Assembly (NCBI RefSeq): GCF_033304595.1
Contig: NZ_CP116341.1
Span: 1,531,001-1,595,000 of the forward strand
DNA: 64,000 nt
Source of the DNA: Sporosarcina jeotgali
GTDB taxonomy: Bacteria > Bacillota > Bacilli > Bacillales_A > Planococcaceae
Direction: 5' to 3'
Shown here: in pieces, positions 6,765-15,413 of the stretch
How positions within the stretch are numbered: position 1 is the stretch's first letter
How the letters are laid out: every line of letters begins with the position of its first letter
Position numbers and translations under genes: made by a program
Notes under the pieces: generated by a model
Seen by the model: the letters and a program-made list of their open reading frames with translations, nothing else
The model's database searches: none
What the model was told of the DNA's origin: nothing

Positions 6765-9005
6765 ATGCGCAATATCTTTTCAATTTTTAAACGGGATGTG
6801 CGCAACATCTCTACAAACTGGGTCGCTGCTGTGTTAATTGGCGGCTTAATTTTCTTGCCTTCTTTGTATGCATGGCTCAACATTTATGCATCTTCGGACC
6901 CGTACGGCAGGACTGATAAATTACCAGTTGCTGTCGTCAATGAAGACAAAGGAGCGGATGTGCAGGATAAACATATCGATACGGGTGCAGAAATCGTATC
7001 CACGCTAAAGAAGAATCCATCAATGGAATGGCATTTTGTTTCTAAGAAAGAAGCAATGGACGGCGTTGAGTATGGAGATTATTACGCCGTAATGGTGTTG
7101 CCGGAAAATTTATCGGAGCAGCTTGCTTCTGTCGTTTCCGGGAATCCTAAGAAAGCGGAGATCGATTACTTTGTGAATGAGAAACTTAACTCGATTGCAC
7201 CTAAAATTACTGAAAAAGGTGCGACAGTCATTGTCGAAAAAGTGAGCAGTCAGTTCGTATCTACAGTGAACGGCGTGATTTTTGATTTACTCAATTCGTT
7301 AGGACTCGAATTGCAAGCTGATTTGCCAGACGTACAAAGATTCGAAAATTATATATTTGAAGCAGAAAAAAGCTTACCTGAAATCTACAATCTGCTGAAT
7401 CGCGGACTTGGTGATGCAACAGACGCTCAGTCGATTATCCAGGAAGCTCAAGGGAAACTGCCTGAAGCGAAACAAGTCACTGATAACGGTCTCGGCCAAA
7501 TCAATCGAACGGTTGGTTACTTAAACGAAGCCGAACAAAAGTTAGATGAAATGTCGCCGAAGATTAAAGCCGATTTGAAAAAAGTCACAGATATTTCGAA
7601 TCAGGCGAATGATTTTTTAAAGCAACTTCAAGGAATTCAGTTAGATTTCACGGAACTCGACAACGCTAAAAAGACGCTGGACGACCGAATGACAGCGAGT
7701 ATTGAACGGGTGGATGGCGTCAAGCAAGATCTTATTCGCCTGCAAGAATTGGTTCAGCAGCTGCCGAAACCGAATGAAAAACCTTCACTTGGTACTGATG
7801 AAGAACCGGACAGCGAACTGCAGCCAACCCCTTCCCTTCCATCGTCTAACTTGTCGGGGAAATTGAATGAGGCGATTACAAAAACGGACAATCTGAAAAA
7901 GTTGCTGCAAGAAGCGCAAACGAATGCTCGATCAGTAAATACCGTGGTTACAGGAAAAGCTGAAGAATTGGACCAGGCAGTCGATGACTTACAAAAAATC
8001 GCAGGAAATACATCTGTTGAACTGGATGCATTTATGAAAGAATATGTAAATACTATTGAACCTACTGTAAAGAAAGAAATCTCAACGGCCAAAGGAACTC
8101 TCGGACAAGCCAAAGGACTTTTAACGGAAATCCAGTCCACTCTTCCGAAAGTGCAAACAATTCTAGGTAACTCGGATAAGGATTTAGCAGAGGGAAAGGA
8201 AACGATTCAAAAAGCTGTGGCAGAGTATCCTTACGTCTCTGAAAAAGTGAATCAGCTGGCGGACAAAATTCGCAGCATTCAAGGTGAAACAAATATAAAT
8301 GAAATTATTCAATTGCTGCAAAATGATCCAAACGCTGAAAAAAGCTTCTTTGAAGAACCGATTCAGTTAAAAGAAAACCGGCTGTATTCGATTGAAAACT
8401 ACGGAACCGGGATGACTCCATTCTACACTGTCCTTTCCCTATGGGTAGGCTGTCTCCTCCTCATCTCATTGTTGTCGACAGATGTGCATGGAGAGGAGTT
8501 CACAACACGACAAGTCTATTTTGGACGGCTTCTGACATTTGGATTAATTGGCTTACTGCAAATGCTCATTGTCGTTTCAGGTGATTTGTTACTGCTTGAT
8601 GTTCACATACGTGAACCTATCTGGTTTGTGGTCTTTGGAGTGATTATTAGCGTCGTCTTCATGTCAATTGTTTACACGCTCGTTTCAGTCTTTGGAGATG
8701 TTGGTAAAGCGATGGCAATTGTCATGCTCGTCTTGCAAATAGCAGGATCAGGAGGAACGTATCCAGTTGTCTTACTGCCGGACTTTTTCGGTATCATCAA
8801 TCCGTTTCTTCCATTCACGTATGCGATCGATGTCATGCGTGAAGCAGTTGGCGGCATCGTTTGGGAACGCGTAGCAAAAGACTTGTCGTTCCTGGCTTGC
8901 TGTTCAATCGCCTTTATCCTGTTCGGGGCATTTCTCAAAGAACGCATCAATAAAGGAACGAACAAACTCTTGAAAAAATCGAAAGAAGCTGGGATTTTCC
9001 ATTAA
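6765..9005 (+). CDS. YhgE/Pip-family membrane protein
   Basis: A 746-residue protein. It begins with a cytoplasmic MRNIFSIFKRDVRNI and a membrane helix (about 18-40), then PYGRTDKLPVAVVNEDKGA, the hallmark of the YhgE/Pip N-terminal domain. A long extracytoplasmic region of heptad-rich helices (about 190-540) follows, including a proline-rich break near 340-370. Five or six C-terminal helices form an ABC-2-type membrane domain with GSGGTYPVVLLPDFF. GGAGG precedes the ATG at 6765; the earlier ATG at 6747 overlaps it. Relatives include phage infection protein Pip and the type VII secretion partner EsaA/YueB, but no ESX genes are here, so its role is open. Confidence 0.88.
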   Translation: MRNIFSIFKRDVRNISTNWVAAVLIGGLIFLPSLYAWLNIYASSDPYGRTDKLPVAVVNEDKGADVQDKHIDTGAEIVSTLKKNPSMEWHFVSKKEAMDGVEYGDYYAVMVLPENLSEQLASVVSGNPKKAEIDYFVNEKLNSIAPKITEKGATVIVEKVSSQFVSTVNGVIFDLLNSLGLELQADLPDVQRFENYIFEAEKSLPEIYNLLNRGLGDATDAQSIIQEAQGKLPEAKQVTDNGLGQINRTVGYLNEAEQKLDEMSPKIKADLKKVTDISNQANDFLKQLQGIQLDFTELDNAKKTLDDRMTASIERVDGVKQDLIRLQELVQQLPKPNEKPSLGTDEEPDSELQPTPSLPSSNLSGKLNEAITKTDNLKKLLQEAQTNARSVNTVVTGKAEELDQAVDDLQKIAGNTSVELDAFMKEYVNTIEPTVKKEISTAKGTLGQAKGLLTEIQSTLPKVQTILGNSDKDLAEGKETIQKAVAEYPYVSEKVNQLADKIRSIQGETNINEIIQLLQNDPNAEKSFFEEPIQLKENRLYSIENYGTGMTPFYTVLSLWVGCLLLISLLSTDVHGEEFTTRQVYFGRLLTFGLIGLLQMLIVVSGDLLLLDVHIREPIWFVVFGVIISVVFMSIVYTLVSVFGDVGKAMAIVMLVLQIAGSGGTYPVVLLPDFFGIINPFLPFTYAIDVMREAVGGIVWERVAKDLSFLACCSIAFILFGAFLKERINKGTNKLLKKSKEAGIFH

Positions 9006-9008
9006 TTC

Positions 9009-9056
9009 AAAAAAAGCACTTCAGGCCTGTCTAACTGACAGCTGAAGTGCTTTTTC
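9009..9056. terminator. Bidirectional terminator
   Basis: AAAAAAAGCACTTCA and TGAAGTGCTTTTT pair across a short loop and carry A/T tracts on both sides. It lies between convergent genes ending at 9005 (plus) and 9056 (minus), so it can serve both. Confidence 0.85.
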
Positions 9057-9493
9057 TATAAAATAGTCTGCCTTTCAAATTTGAAAAGGATACCTAACAC
9101 TGCTCCGAAAATTGCGTGACCGATGAGCCAGTAAAGCAGTGAAATACCGTCCGTTAGCGCTGGAGTCCGGTCGGATAGCGCTGTAGTCGGAAATAGAGCA
9201 ATTCCTATAATTATGCTGCCTACAGTACAAATCGTAAGAGCATGTTTTTTCCATAAGGGGCGCAATAGGTACATCACATAAAATCCAATTGCCACTAAAA
9301 CTGAGACAACGAGATGAAAGAACACTTCCAGCCACTCTGGAAATGCAATGTTCCCTACTACAGGTATGTAATCTACGTTGAGTAAGAATGTATAGACCTT
9401 CTCACCTGTAGAAGATTCAATCCATTTAAACAGGAAGGTTAGAATCAACCCTCCAATTAGTCCGTAGATCGTTGCACGCAGAAATTTCTTCAT
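9056..9493 (-). CDS. Four-helix membrane protein, YagU-like, unknown function
   Basis: A 145-residue membrane protein with helices at about 7-22, 56-80, 84-103 and 118-138. The layout (short basic N-terminus, long extracytoplasmic loop with YIPVVGNIAFPEW, then three helices ending LLYWLIGHAIFGAVLG) resembles small YagU/DUF1440 proteins, but the match is general. It overlaps the photolyase gene by four bases (ATGA), so it is co-translated with it. That pairing suggests light or DNA-damage co-expression, though no functional link can be read from the sequence. Confidence 0.6.
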   Translation of the reverse strand: MKKFLRATIYGLIGGLILTFLFKWIESSTGEKVYTFLLNVDYIPVVGNIAFPEWLEVFFHLVVSVLVAIGFYVMYLLRPLWKKHALTICTVGSIIIGIALFPTTALSDRTPALTDGISLLYWLIGHAIFGAVLGILFKFERQTIL

Positions 9494-10914
9494 CTTAACT
9501 CCTCTTTCTTGCCTTTTATGAGCGCATACGCATCAAGCGCACGCGCTCGGGCGGCAGAATGGTCGACAATTGGAAGAGGATATGTCTCCCCGAGAACTAC
9601 ACCTGCTGTCATTAATACATCTTCAGATGCTGTTTGCGGCTCGTGAAGATGGACATCTGGTAGTTTGGCTAATTCGGGAATCCATCTTCTAATATATTCT
9701 CCGCTTTTATCGAATTTCTTACTTTGAGTTGTTGGATTAAATATTCTAAAATACGGAGCTGCATCAAAACCAGAGCCTGCAACCCACTGCCAGCCTAATG
9801 TATTATTCGCAACATCATAATCAATGAGTGTTTCACGGAACCACTCCGCACCCATTCGCCAATCGACCAGTAAATGTTTAATAAGAAAAGAAGCAACAAC
9901 CATTCTTACGCGGTTGTGAATGGTGCCGGTCTCCCATAATTCACGCATTCCCGCATCTACGAGCGGATACCCGGTCTTACCGGCTTTCCAAGACTCAAAT
10001 TCTGATGAATCATTAAGCCAGGGGAAATTGAGAAATTCTGATCGCAGCGGCCGCTCGGTAATGTCAGGAAAATGAAAAAGCTGGTAATATGAAAATTCTC
10101 GCCATGCAAGCTGTCTGAGGAACGCTTCAGGTTGAGGCGCAATTCCATCTTCTTGTGCACGCTTCACTGCATGCCAAAGAGCTCGAATACCCATATTTCC
10201 CGACGCCAAATATCCAGACAGTCTGGATGTACCGTTCAACGAAGGGAAATCACGTTTGAAATCGTAAAACTGAAGCCTTTTGTCGCGAAAAGTTGCCCAT
10301 TGCTCAAAAGAAGCAGTTTCACCTGGTTCCCATGCTTGTTCAAGTGTTGCATCCCAGTTAAATGGGGAGCGTAAACCGGATTCTTTTAAAGGAATGGAAC
10401 CTGTAATCTCGTGCGCCCAGTTCGTCAAAGAAGCTGGAGCAGCGGTCGGCCAAGGAATTTTCTGCTGTTGCAAAGATTTCCAAAATGCACCGAAAACTTT
10501 ATACGGCTGACCAGCTCCTGTTTTTAAATGGGAAGGATCCAGCAGCATATTCGGATCAAAACGTTGAATATCCACTTTGGATAAAGATTCGAGTTCAAGC
10601 AGCACCATCTCTTCTTTTCGAGAAACAGGATCCACTTGCCCATTGAAAAATATAGCGTCTGCTTGTGTTTCTTCCGCTAGCAAGGATAGTGTGCTTGAGG
10701 GATTACCTTTTAAAATTGTCAATTCACTTCCTAACTCGACTAGCTTTAGCTGAAGATGCGTTAGAGATTTATACACCCACCAATCAGAGGCTGTTGGAAA
10801 CGCCCGGTCAGGGAGTATGACGACAGGAAGAACTTCACCACATTCAGATGCATTTTTCAAAGCAGGATGATCATGAACGCGTAAATCATTTCTAAACCAG
10901 ACAATTGTTTTCAA
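9490..10914 (-). CDS. phrB: Deoxyribodipyrimidine photolyase
   Basis: A 474-residue class I cryptochrome/photolyase. The N-terminal domain opens TIVWFRNDLRVHDHPAL (antenna-binding Rossmann domain); the C-terminal FAD domain has RQLAWREFSYY, the GYPLVDAGMRELWETG and HNRVRMVVASFLIKHLLVDWRMGAEWF segments, and DYDVANNTLGWQWVAGSG, all diagnostic. It repairs cyclobutane pyrimidine dimers using blue light. I place the start at TTG 10914: AGGAGG sits six bases before it, whereas the ATG at 10941 lies within the terminator hairpin of the preceding gene. Overlaps the next gene by ATGA. Confidence 0.93.
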   Translation of the reverse strand: MKTIVWFRNDLRVHDHPALKNASECGEVLPVVILPDRAFPTASDWWVYKSLTHLQLKLVELGSELTILKGNPSSTLSLLAEETQADAIFFNGQVDPVSRKEEMVLLELESLSKVDIQRFDPNMLLDPSHLKTGAGQPYKVFGAFWKSLQQQKIPWPTAAPASLTNWAHEITGSIPLKESGLRSPFNWDATLEQAWEPGETASFEQWATFRDKRLQFYDFKRDFPSLNGTSRLSGYLASGNMGIRALWHAVKRAQEDGIAPQPEAFLRQLAWREFSYYQLFHFPDITERPLRSEFLNFPWLNDSSEFESWKAGKTGYPLVDAGMRELWETGTIHNRVRMVVASFLIKHLLVDWRMGAEWFRETLIDYDVANNTLGWQWVAGSGFDAAPYFRIFNPTTQSKKFDKSGEYIRRWIPELAKLPDVHLHEPQTASEDVLMTAGVVLGETYPLPIVDHSAARARALDAYALIKGKKEELR

Positions 10915-10925
10915 GAAATCCCTCC

Positions 10926-10957
10926 TAAAAAAGGACCGCACATTTTGGCGGTCCTTG
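10926..10957 (-). terminator. Terminator of the EAL gene, overlapping the phrB leader
   Basis: On the minus strand AAGGACCGCC pairs with GCGGTCCTT and is followed by TTTTTT, just after the EAL gene stop at 10969. The T run runs straight into the AGGAGG of phrB, so read-through would feed photolyase expression. Confidence 0.8.
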
Positions 10958-10968
10958 AATTCCCTCTA

Positions 10969-11964
10969 TTATAATGGGGATGGAGCAGGTTTTCCAAAAA
11001 AGTAACCTTGAAACAGCTGGTACCCTTTTTCTTTTAACCATTTAAAATCTTCTTCCCGTTCGATTCCTTCTGCAAGCGGCACAGATCCGCTCTCTTTAGC
11101 TTTCATCAAAAACATTTCTGCATTCTCTTGTTTTTTACTATCCAAAGCAACTCCATCTACAAATGACCGATCTAGCTTCATATAATGAGGTTGTAAATCA
11201 GATAACAATTCCACTGTACTATACCCTTCGCCTACATCATCGAGTGCATAATGGAATCCTTTTTCACGATAATATCTTAATATCGTCTTCAGATGTTCAA
11301 CATCATCTACTTTGTCTGTCTCAACTACTTCAAATACGAGTTGATAAGGATCTATATTAAACTGATTCGCGACTGCAACCGTTGACTGCAAACAAAACTC
11401 AGGCGAATAGATAGAAGTAGGTACAAAGTTAATAAATGCTTTTTGATTGATAAGAGGCGCTGCATGCCGAACTGCGGTAATTCTGCATAACCGATCAAGC
11501 GCATAAAGTCTTCCACGCGCTCTTGCTGCCGCAAAAGCTTCATCGGGATAGATCATTCGACCTTTTGGCGAGTGAAAACGAGCCAGTAACTCATACCCGT
11601 AAACAGCACGGTCCGCATCGACAATGGGCTGATAATACGAAATAACACGTTCTTGCTGAATGAGATCATCAATCCATTGGGATGCAAAAACTTCATCCAC
11701 TTGTGCAAAGGTTCTCCATTCTGTCTCCCCTGCGATTCTAAAGAACATTTGTGTGACATCCAAATAATCTTGAGCAAAGTCCGTTAAGTCTCTGAGTCCG
11801 GCTTCTGTCACAGTGAATACTGAGCTGCCTTCATTATTTTTATCAAAAGCTGACAGAACCTTGAGTCGTTCCATATGCTCTGTTAGCATCGTATGTTTTG
11901 TTGGGTCATCAACCCTAACTTCTATTTGTAATTCCGTAACTATACACGCGGTTCTGCAAGCCAT
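10969..11964 (-). CDS. EAL-domain cyclic-di-GMP phosphodiesterase
   Basis: A 331-residue protein with an N-terminal region of about 95 residues lacking a recognised sensor, then an EAL domain. The signature is YELLARF (ELL instead of EAL; the glutamate is kept), and the metal and catalytic residues are present: NFVPTS, FEVVETD, ALDDVGEGYS, MKLDRSF, AEGIE and QGYFFGKP. This pattern supports active hydrolysis of c-di-GMP to pGpG. Translation starts after GGACGGAGGG. No diguanylate cyclase is nearby. It is followed by a terminator, so it is transcribed alone, with possible read-through into phrB. Confidence 0.88.
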   Translation of the reverse strand: MACRTACIVTELQIEVRVDDPTKHTMLTEHMERLKVLSAFDKNNEGSSVFTVTEAGLRDLTDFAQDYLDVTQMFFRIAGETEWRTFAQVDEVFASQWIDDLIQQERVISYYQPIVDADRAVYGYELLARFHSPKGRMIYPDEAFAAARARGRLYALDRLCRITAVRHAAPLINQKAFINFVPTSIYSPEFCLQSTVAVANQFNIDPYQLVFEVVETDKVDDVEHLKTILRYYREKGFHYALDDVGEGYSTVELLSDLQPHYMKLDRSFVDGVALDSKKQENAEMFLMKAKESGSVPLAEGIEREEDFKWLKEKGYQLFQGYFFGKPAPSPL

Positions 11965-12082
11965 ATCAAACCCTCCGTCCTATTAAACAATTGGAAAACA
12001 CCTAATTTATTATTAATTGTAATCGATTACTCCTAGTAATGGCAAGTATTAACCTACGAAATGCCTATAATTGACTGAAAAT

Positions 12083-12121
12083 AACAACATGCCCCATCGT
12101 ACTACGAGGGACATGCTGTCA
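12083..12121 (-). terminator. Terminator of the APC permease gene
   Basis: On the minus strand GACAGCATGTCCC pairs imperfectly with GGGGCATGTTGTT across a loop and is followed by a T-rich tract, 20 bases after the permease stop codon. Confidence 0.7.
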
Positions 12122-12141
12122 TCTTAAAATTATATGTCGAA

Positions 12142-13674
12142 TTACGTAGGAAGACCTGTTCCCGTTGTATCTGTACTTTTCGGCTTAGGCCGCTCCGTTT
12201 TCACTTCTACAGTAGTATCAACTTCAGACTCTATTGTCTTCCCAAGCATATAATACTCTGTTTCTTCCTGGGTTAGACTATTATAGCGCTTCTGGATGAC
12301 ACTATAGAAAATACCTCCAAGTACTGCCCAGCTGACTAACAGAATATAAGATGGTGTTGTCAGGGAAGCCGGAGAAAATGGTATGAGCAATAATAGTAAG
12401 AACGCGATACTAGCCACTATTCCGAATAACGCCAGTCCTTTTTTAATGGGAGCAATTTCACGATTGGCTTCTTCAGCACCCCAAGCGAGTACTTTATACG
12501 CAGCGATACATGTAAACATGTATGCGACTGATACTCCTGTAGAAGACATATCGACAATCCAAGATAGTGCTTGGCGTCCGAACCAAGGAGTAGGAAGAGT
12601 AATGAGCGTTACAAACCAAATCCCCCAGACAGGCGTCTGATTTTTCTTCGAAATCGTTCGGAACATATCAGGCAGTGCACGTGCGCGCGCCATGGAAAAG
12701 AGCAAGCGGCTTGAAGACATATAGAAGCCGTTTAATCCTGTGAAAATCCCCATCATAATTGCAACAGCCATTACGATTAGACCGCCATAACCGAGTGCAG
12801 AATTCACGACTTCACCTGTCAGCCAAAGACTGCCATCCCCTACAGAAGAACCTGCAGGGAATGTCCACGCCGTAAGACCAATCATTACCGCATAGATAAG
12901 GAATGATGCAAATAATGAGGCTACAATGAGCATTGTCGCTTTCCGCGGTGAGAAATTAAACTCTTCTGCTGCTTGAGGAACATTGTCAAATCCGACATAT
13001 GCCCAAGGAGCGATTGCCAATATGACCAGAATTGATGTCAGAATAGATTGGCTGCCGCTGAAAAGCGGTTTCATATTTTCAAATGGTGCTTCTGTTATAC
13101 CAAATGTAAATGCTCCAAGCAGTACAACACCAGCAACTAATAGAATGCTGAAGTAAAACTGAATACGGCCTGAAATGTTAGTACCTGTTGAATTAATGAA
13201 AGCGAACAACAAGATGATTACTGAAGATATAATAACTTCTGGCAAATAGACATCCCAGCCAGCAACACTATATAAATAAAATTGCTTCATGAAACCGGGT
13301 GCTAAAAACTTGAGAAGCAATGAAAATGCAGAGGCGTTCAATGCAACAATCGATATGTATCCAAGTGATAAAAACCACCCGCATATAAATGCCCAAACTT
13401 TTCCTGCCCCTATAAAGGCATATGTAAATCCTCCCCCGGAAACTGGGAATTTCTTAATCATTACTCCGTAGCTTGATGCGATGACCATCATCACGAGCGC
13501 TCCGATTAGCAAACCAATCATAGCGCCAAGTGGACCTGATTCTCCTATCCAATCACCTGGAAGGATAAAGGCTCCCCACCCAACTGAAGATCCCAGCGCA
13601 ATTGCGAAGACCCATGATGGTTTAAGCGTTTTCGTTAACTTCCTGCGCTTCTGATGCGCATCTGTCTGATCCAT
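12142..13674 (-). CDS. APC-family amino acid permease
   Basis: A 510-residue transporter with about twelve membrane helices. The first helix reads SVGWGAFILPGDWIGESGPLGA, the unwound helix 1 of APC transporters, and GGGFTYAFIGAGKVWAF follows in helix 2-3. A cytoplasmic tail of about 50 residues (EVDTTVEVKTERPKPKS) follows the last helix. It probably imports amino acids or amines by proton symport at the cytoplasmic membrane; the substrate cannot be named. TAGGGGGAACTTACAT precedes the start. The gene is monocistronic, diverging from the stress gene at 13893. Confidence 0.88.
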   Translation of the reverse strand: MDQTDAHQKRRKLTKTLKPSWVFAIALGSSVGWGAFILPGDWIGESGPLGAMIGLLIGALVMMVIASSYGVMIKKFPVSGGGFTYAFIGAGKVWAFICGWFLSLGYISIVALNASAFSLLLKFLAPGFMKQFYLYSVAGWDVYLPEVIISSVIILLFAFINSTGTNISGRIQFYFSILLVAGVVLLGAFTFGITEAPFENMKPLFSGSQSILTSILVILAIAPWAYVGFDNVPQAAEEFNFSPRKATMLIVASLFASFLIYAVMIGLTAWTFPAGSSVGDGSLWLTGEVVNSALGYGGLIVMAVAIMMGIFTGLNGFYMSSSRLLFSMARARALPDMFRTISKKNQTPVWGIWFVTLITLPTPWFGRQALSWIVDMSSTGVSVAYMFTCIAAYKVLAWGAEEANREIAPIKKGLALFGIVASIAFLLLLLIPFSPASLTTPSYILLVSWAVLGGIFYSVIQKRYNSLTQEETEYYMLGKTIESEVDTTVEVKTERPKPKSTDTTGTGLPT

Positions 13675-13815
13675 ATGTAAGTTCCCCCTAAAAAATCTTT
13701 CTTAGTTTTATTCCCTACTCGTCAGAACTAAAACCTGTTATTCAATAAAAAATAATTTTTAAAACTTCTTCATCTAGATAGAACGTTCAAATTATGAAAT
13801 GTGGTGATTGAAAAG

Positions 13816-13840
13816 GTTTCAGAAAGTACGGCACGGGTAT
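13816..13840 (+). promoter_or_regulatory. Sigma-B-type promoter
   Basis: GTTTCA, 13 bases, GGGTAT matches the sigma-B consensus GTTTAA-N12-14-GGGWAW with one mismatch. It lies 53 bases upstream of the stress protein start at 13893, and no good sigma-A promoter is visible there. Confidence 0.7.
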
Positions 13841-13892
13841 TCTCAAACTAGCAACGAATTCTATCAGTAAAAATTCCAGGAGGCGGTTCAAC

Positions 13893-14378
13893 ATGGTAAA
13901 ACGACAAGTAGTAGGTTACTATAACAGTGAAAATGATGCGATTTTAGCAATTGAGGATTTAAAGCGACAAGGCTATTCTTCAGATGAAATTTCAGTGATT
14001 AGTAAAGAACGCGAACAAGTCGATACAGTGGTTGAAGAAACTGGAACGCACGCTACAGATGGCGCAGCTACAGGTGCAGCAACGGGCGGTGTATTAGGAG
14101 GTCTGGGCGGTGTTCTTGCGGGCATTGGAGCTCTTGCTATTCCAGGAATTGGACCGATTATTGCTGCAGGACCGATTGTTGCAGGAATTACCGGAGCAGC
14201 TGCAGGTGCAGGAGTCGGCGGTTTAGCTGGCGCACTTATCGGCATGGGAATTCCTGAAGAAGAAGCACGCCAGTACAACACACATTTCGATGAAGGTAAA
14301 ATTTTAGTACTTGTGGATGGAGATTATCCGCGCAGAGCTGATCATGATTTAGACGAGTACAATCGTACGATTTTATAA
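13893..14378 (+). CDS. General stress protein 17M/YflT-like with glycine-zipper domain
   Basis: A 161-residue protein. The first 45 residues (KRQVVGYYNSENDAILAIEDLKRQGYSSDEISVIS) match the GsiB/17M-type YflT domain, a ferredoxin-like fold of sigma-B stress proteins. A glycine/alanine-rich hydrophobic stretch follows at about 60-115 (glycine zipper, likely membrane-inserting), then an acidic tail with GKILVLVDGD. AGGAGG precedes the ATG. The sigma-B-type promoter upstream agrees with the family role in general stress. A terminator follows directly, so it is transcribed alone. Confidence 0.85.
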   Translation: MVKRQVVGYYNSENDAILAIEDLKRQGYSSDEISVISKEREQVDTVVEETGTHATDGAATGAATGGVLGGLGGVLAGIGALAIPGIGPIIAAGPIVAGITGAAAGAGVGGLAGALIGMGIPEEEARQYNTHFDEGKILVLVDGDYPRRADHDLDEYNRTIL

Positions 14379-14393
14379 ACCAGAAACAGTAGT

Positions 14394-14426
14394 CCCCTTT
14401 TCCGTTAATTCGGTTAAGGGGTTTTT
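14394..14426 (+). terminator. Terminator of the general stress gene
   Basis: CCCCTTTTCCG pairs with CGGTTAAGGGG around TTAATT and is followed by TTTTT. Confidence 0.85.
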
Positions 14427-14502
14427 GTATGGATATCGAAAAACAGACGGATGCGTGATATACTATAGCAATGGCATGGAAAGAACGGAGGCGGAATGGA
14501 AT

Positions 14503-14679
14503 ATGCAATATAACCAGCAGAAGATGGCGCAGCTTGTGAAAAAGGAGCCTGAACTATCTACACGGTTGACTCAGATTATGAAAGAGCATGAGCTGGAGCG
14601 GGCTTTCGCGTTGAAGGCGTTGTATCACGCGGAAGTGAAGGATAGCGGACGGTTTATGAAGCCCTATCAGGAGTTGTAA
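14503..14679 (+). CDS. Small charged helical protein (58 aa), unknown
   Basis: A 58-residue soluble protein, rich in lysine, glutamate and leucine, likely all-helical (LVKKEPELSTRLTQIMKEHELERAFALKALYHAEV). The start is set at the ATG at 14503, preceded by GGAGG eleven bases upstream; the frame is open to 14425 but that would begin inside the preceding terminator. A TATACT lies 50 bases upstream as a candidate -10. A strong terminator follows. The size and charge suggest a regulator or stress peptide, but I recognise no family. Confidence 0.6.
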   Translation: MQYNQQKMAQLVKKEPELSTRLTQIMKEHELERAFALKALYHAEVKDSGRFMKPYQEL

Positions 14680-14682
14680 GAT

Positions 14683-14728
14683 GAAAAAGCACGGATACCC
14701 ATTATTAACGGGGTGTCCGTGCTTTTTC
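14683..14728 (+). terminator. Terminator
   Basis: GAAAAAGCACGGATACCC pairs with GGGGTGTCCGTGCTTTTTC around TATTAAC; the long stem carries A and T tracts on both flanks, so it may also work on the minus strand. Confidence 0.85.
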
Positions 14729-14783
14729 GACTATAGATAGCAGATGGTGTTGCTGATGATGGTCTATTCCTTTAAACGATAAC

Positions 14784-15347
14784 TTAGTAATAAGGAGAAA
14801 TGAGGAGATAGACTAAAACGCCGGTGAAACTGACGTAGAGCCAGATCGGCATGGTGAAGCGGACAATTTTACGGTGGCGTTCGATTTCTCCGTTCCATGC
14901 ACGGGCTACGCTAGTTAATGCCAGCGGTACAATTGCTGCTGCTAGAATAATGTGCGTAATAAGAATGAAGAAGTAGAATCCTTTCATGAATCCGCTGCCG
15001 CCGAATGGTGTTGATTCCGCTAAGAAGTGATACATGACATAGGTGATCAAGAAGAAGAACGTTGTCACGAATGCAGCGTATATGAATCCTTTATGTACCT
15101 TGATATTGCGTTTTTTAATGGCAATCAATGCGCCTACTAAAAATAGAAAGGTAAATGTGTTGAAGATGGCATTGAGCATTGGAAGAATTGTAATATCAAA
15201 TGCATCAAAGTTTTTAGCACCGGGAATTCCTGAAAGGATCCCGATTGCACCGATTAGTATGACCGATACAATGATGATGAACGGCTTGTAATTGCGTTTT
15301 TTTATAGGCGTTTCAATTGTAGAAGACGCGTTTTTCAACGTTACCAC
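14784..15347 (-). CDS. DUF420 family membrane protein (YozB-like)
   Basis: A 187-residue protein with five membrane helices. Conserved DUF420 features are visible: FDAFDITILPMLNAIFN before helix 2, NIKVHKGF after it, TYVMYHFL with a histidine in helix 3, FILITHIILAAAI with a histidine in helix 4, and ERHRKIVRFTMPIWLYVSFTGVLVYL. The histidines could bind haem or metal; relatives lie near cytochrome oxidase assembly genes, but no such gene is nearby. The first codon is GTG at 15347; a TTG three codons later, after GGAGTGG, is an equally good start. Confidence 0.85.
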   Translation of the reverse strand: MVTLKNASSTIETPIKKRNYKPFIIIVSVILIGAIGILSGIPGAKNFDAFDITILPMLNAIFNTFTFLFLVGALIAIKKRNIKVHKGFIYAAFVTTFFFLITYVMYHFLAESTPFGGSGFMKGFYFFILITHIILAAAIVPLALTSVARAWNGEIERHRKIVRFTMPIWLYVSFTGVLVYLLISPYY

Positions 15348-15413
15348 TCCATTGCTAGTAAATTGTCGTACCTTTCCAGTTTATCATACGAGGAAAGGCC
15401 GAGCCACTTCACA

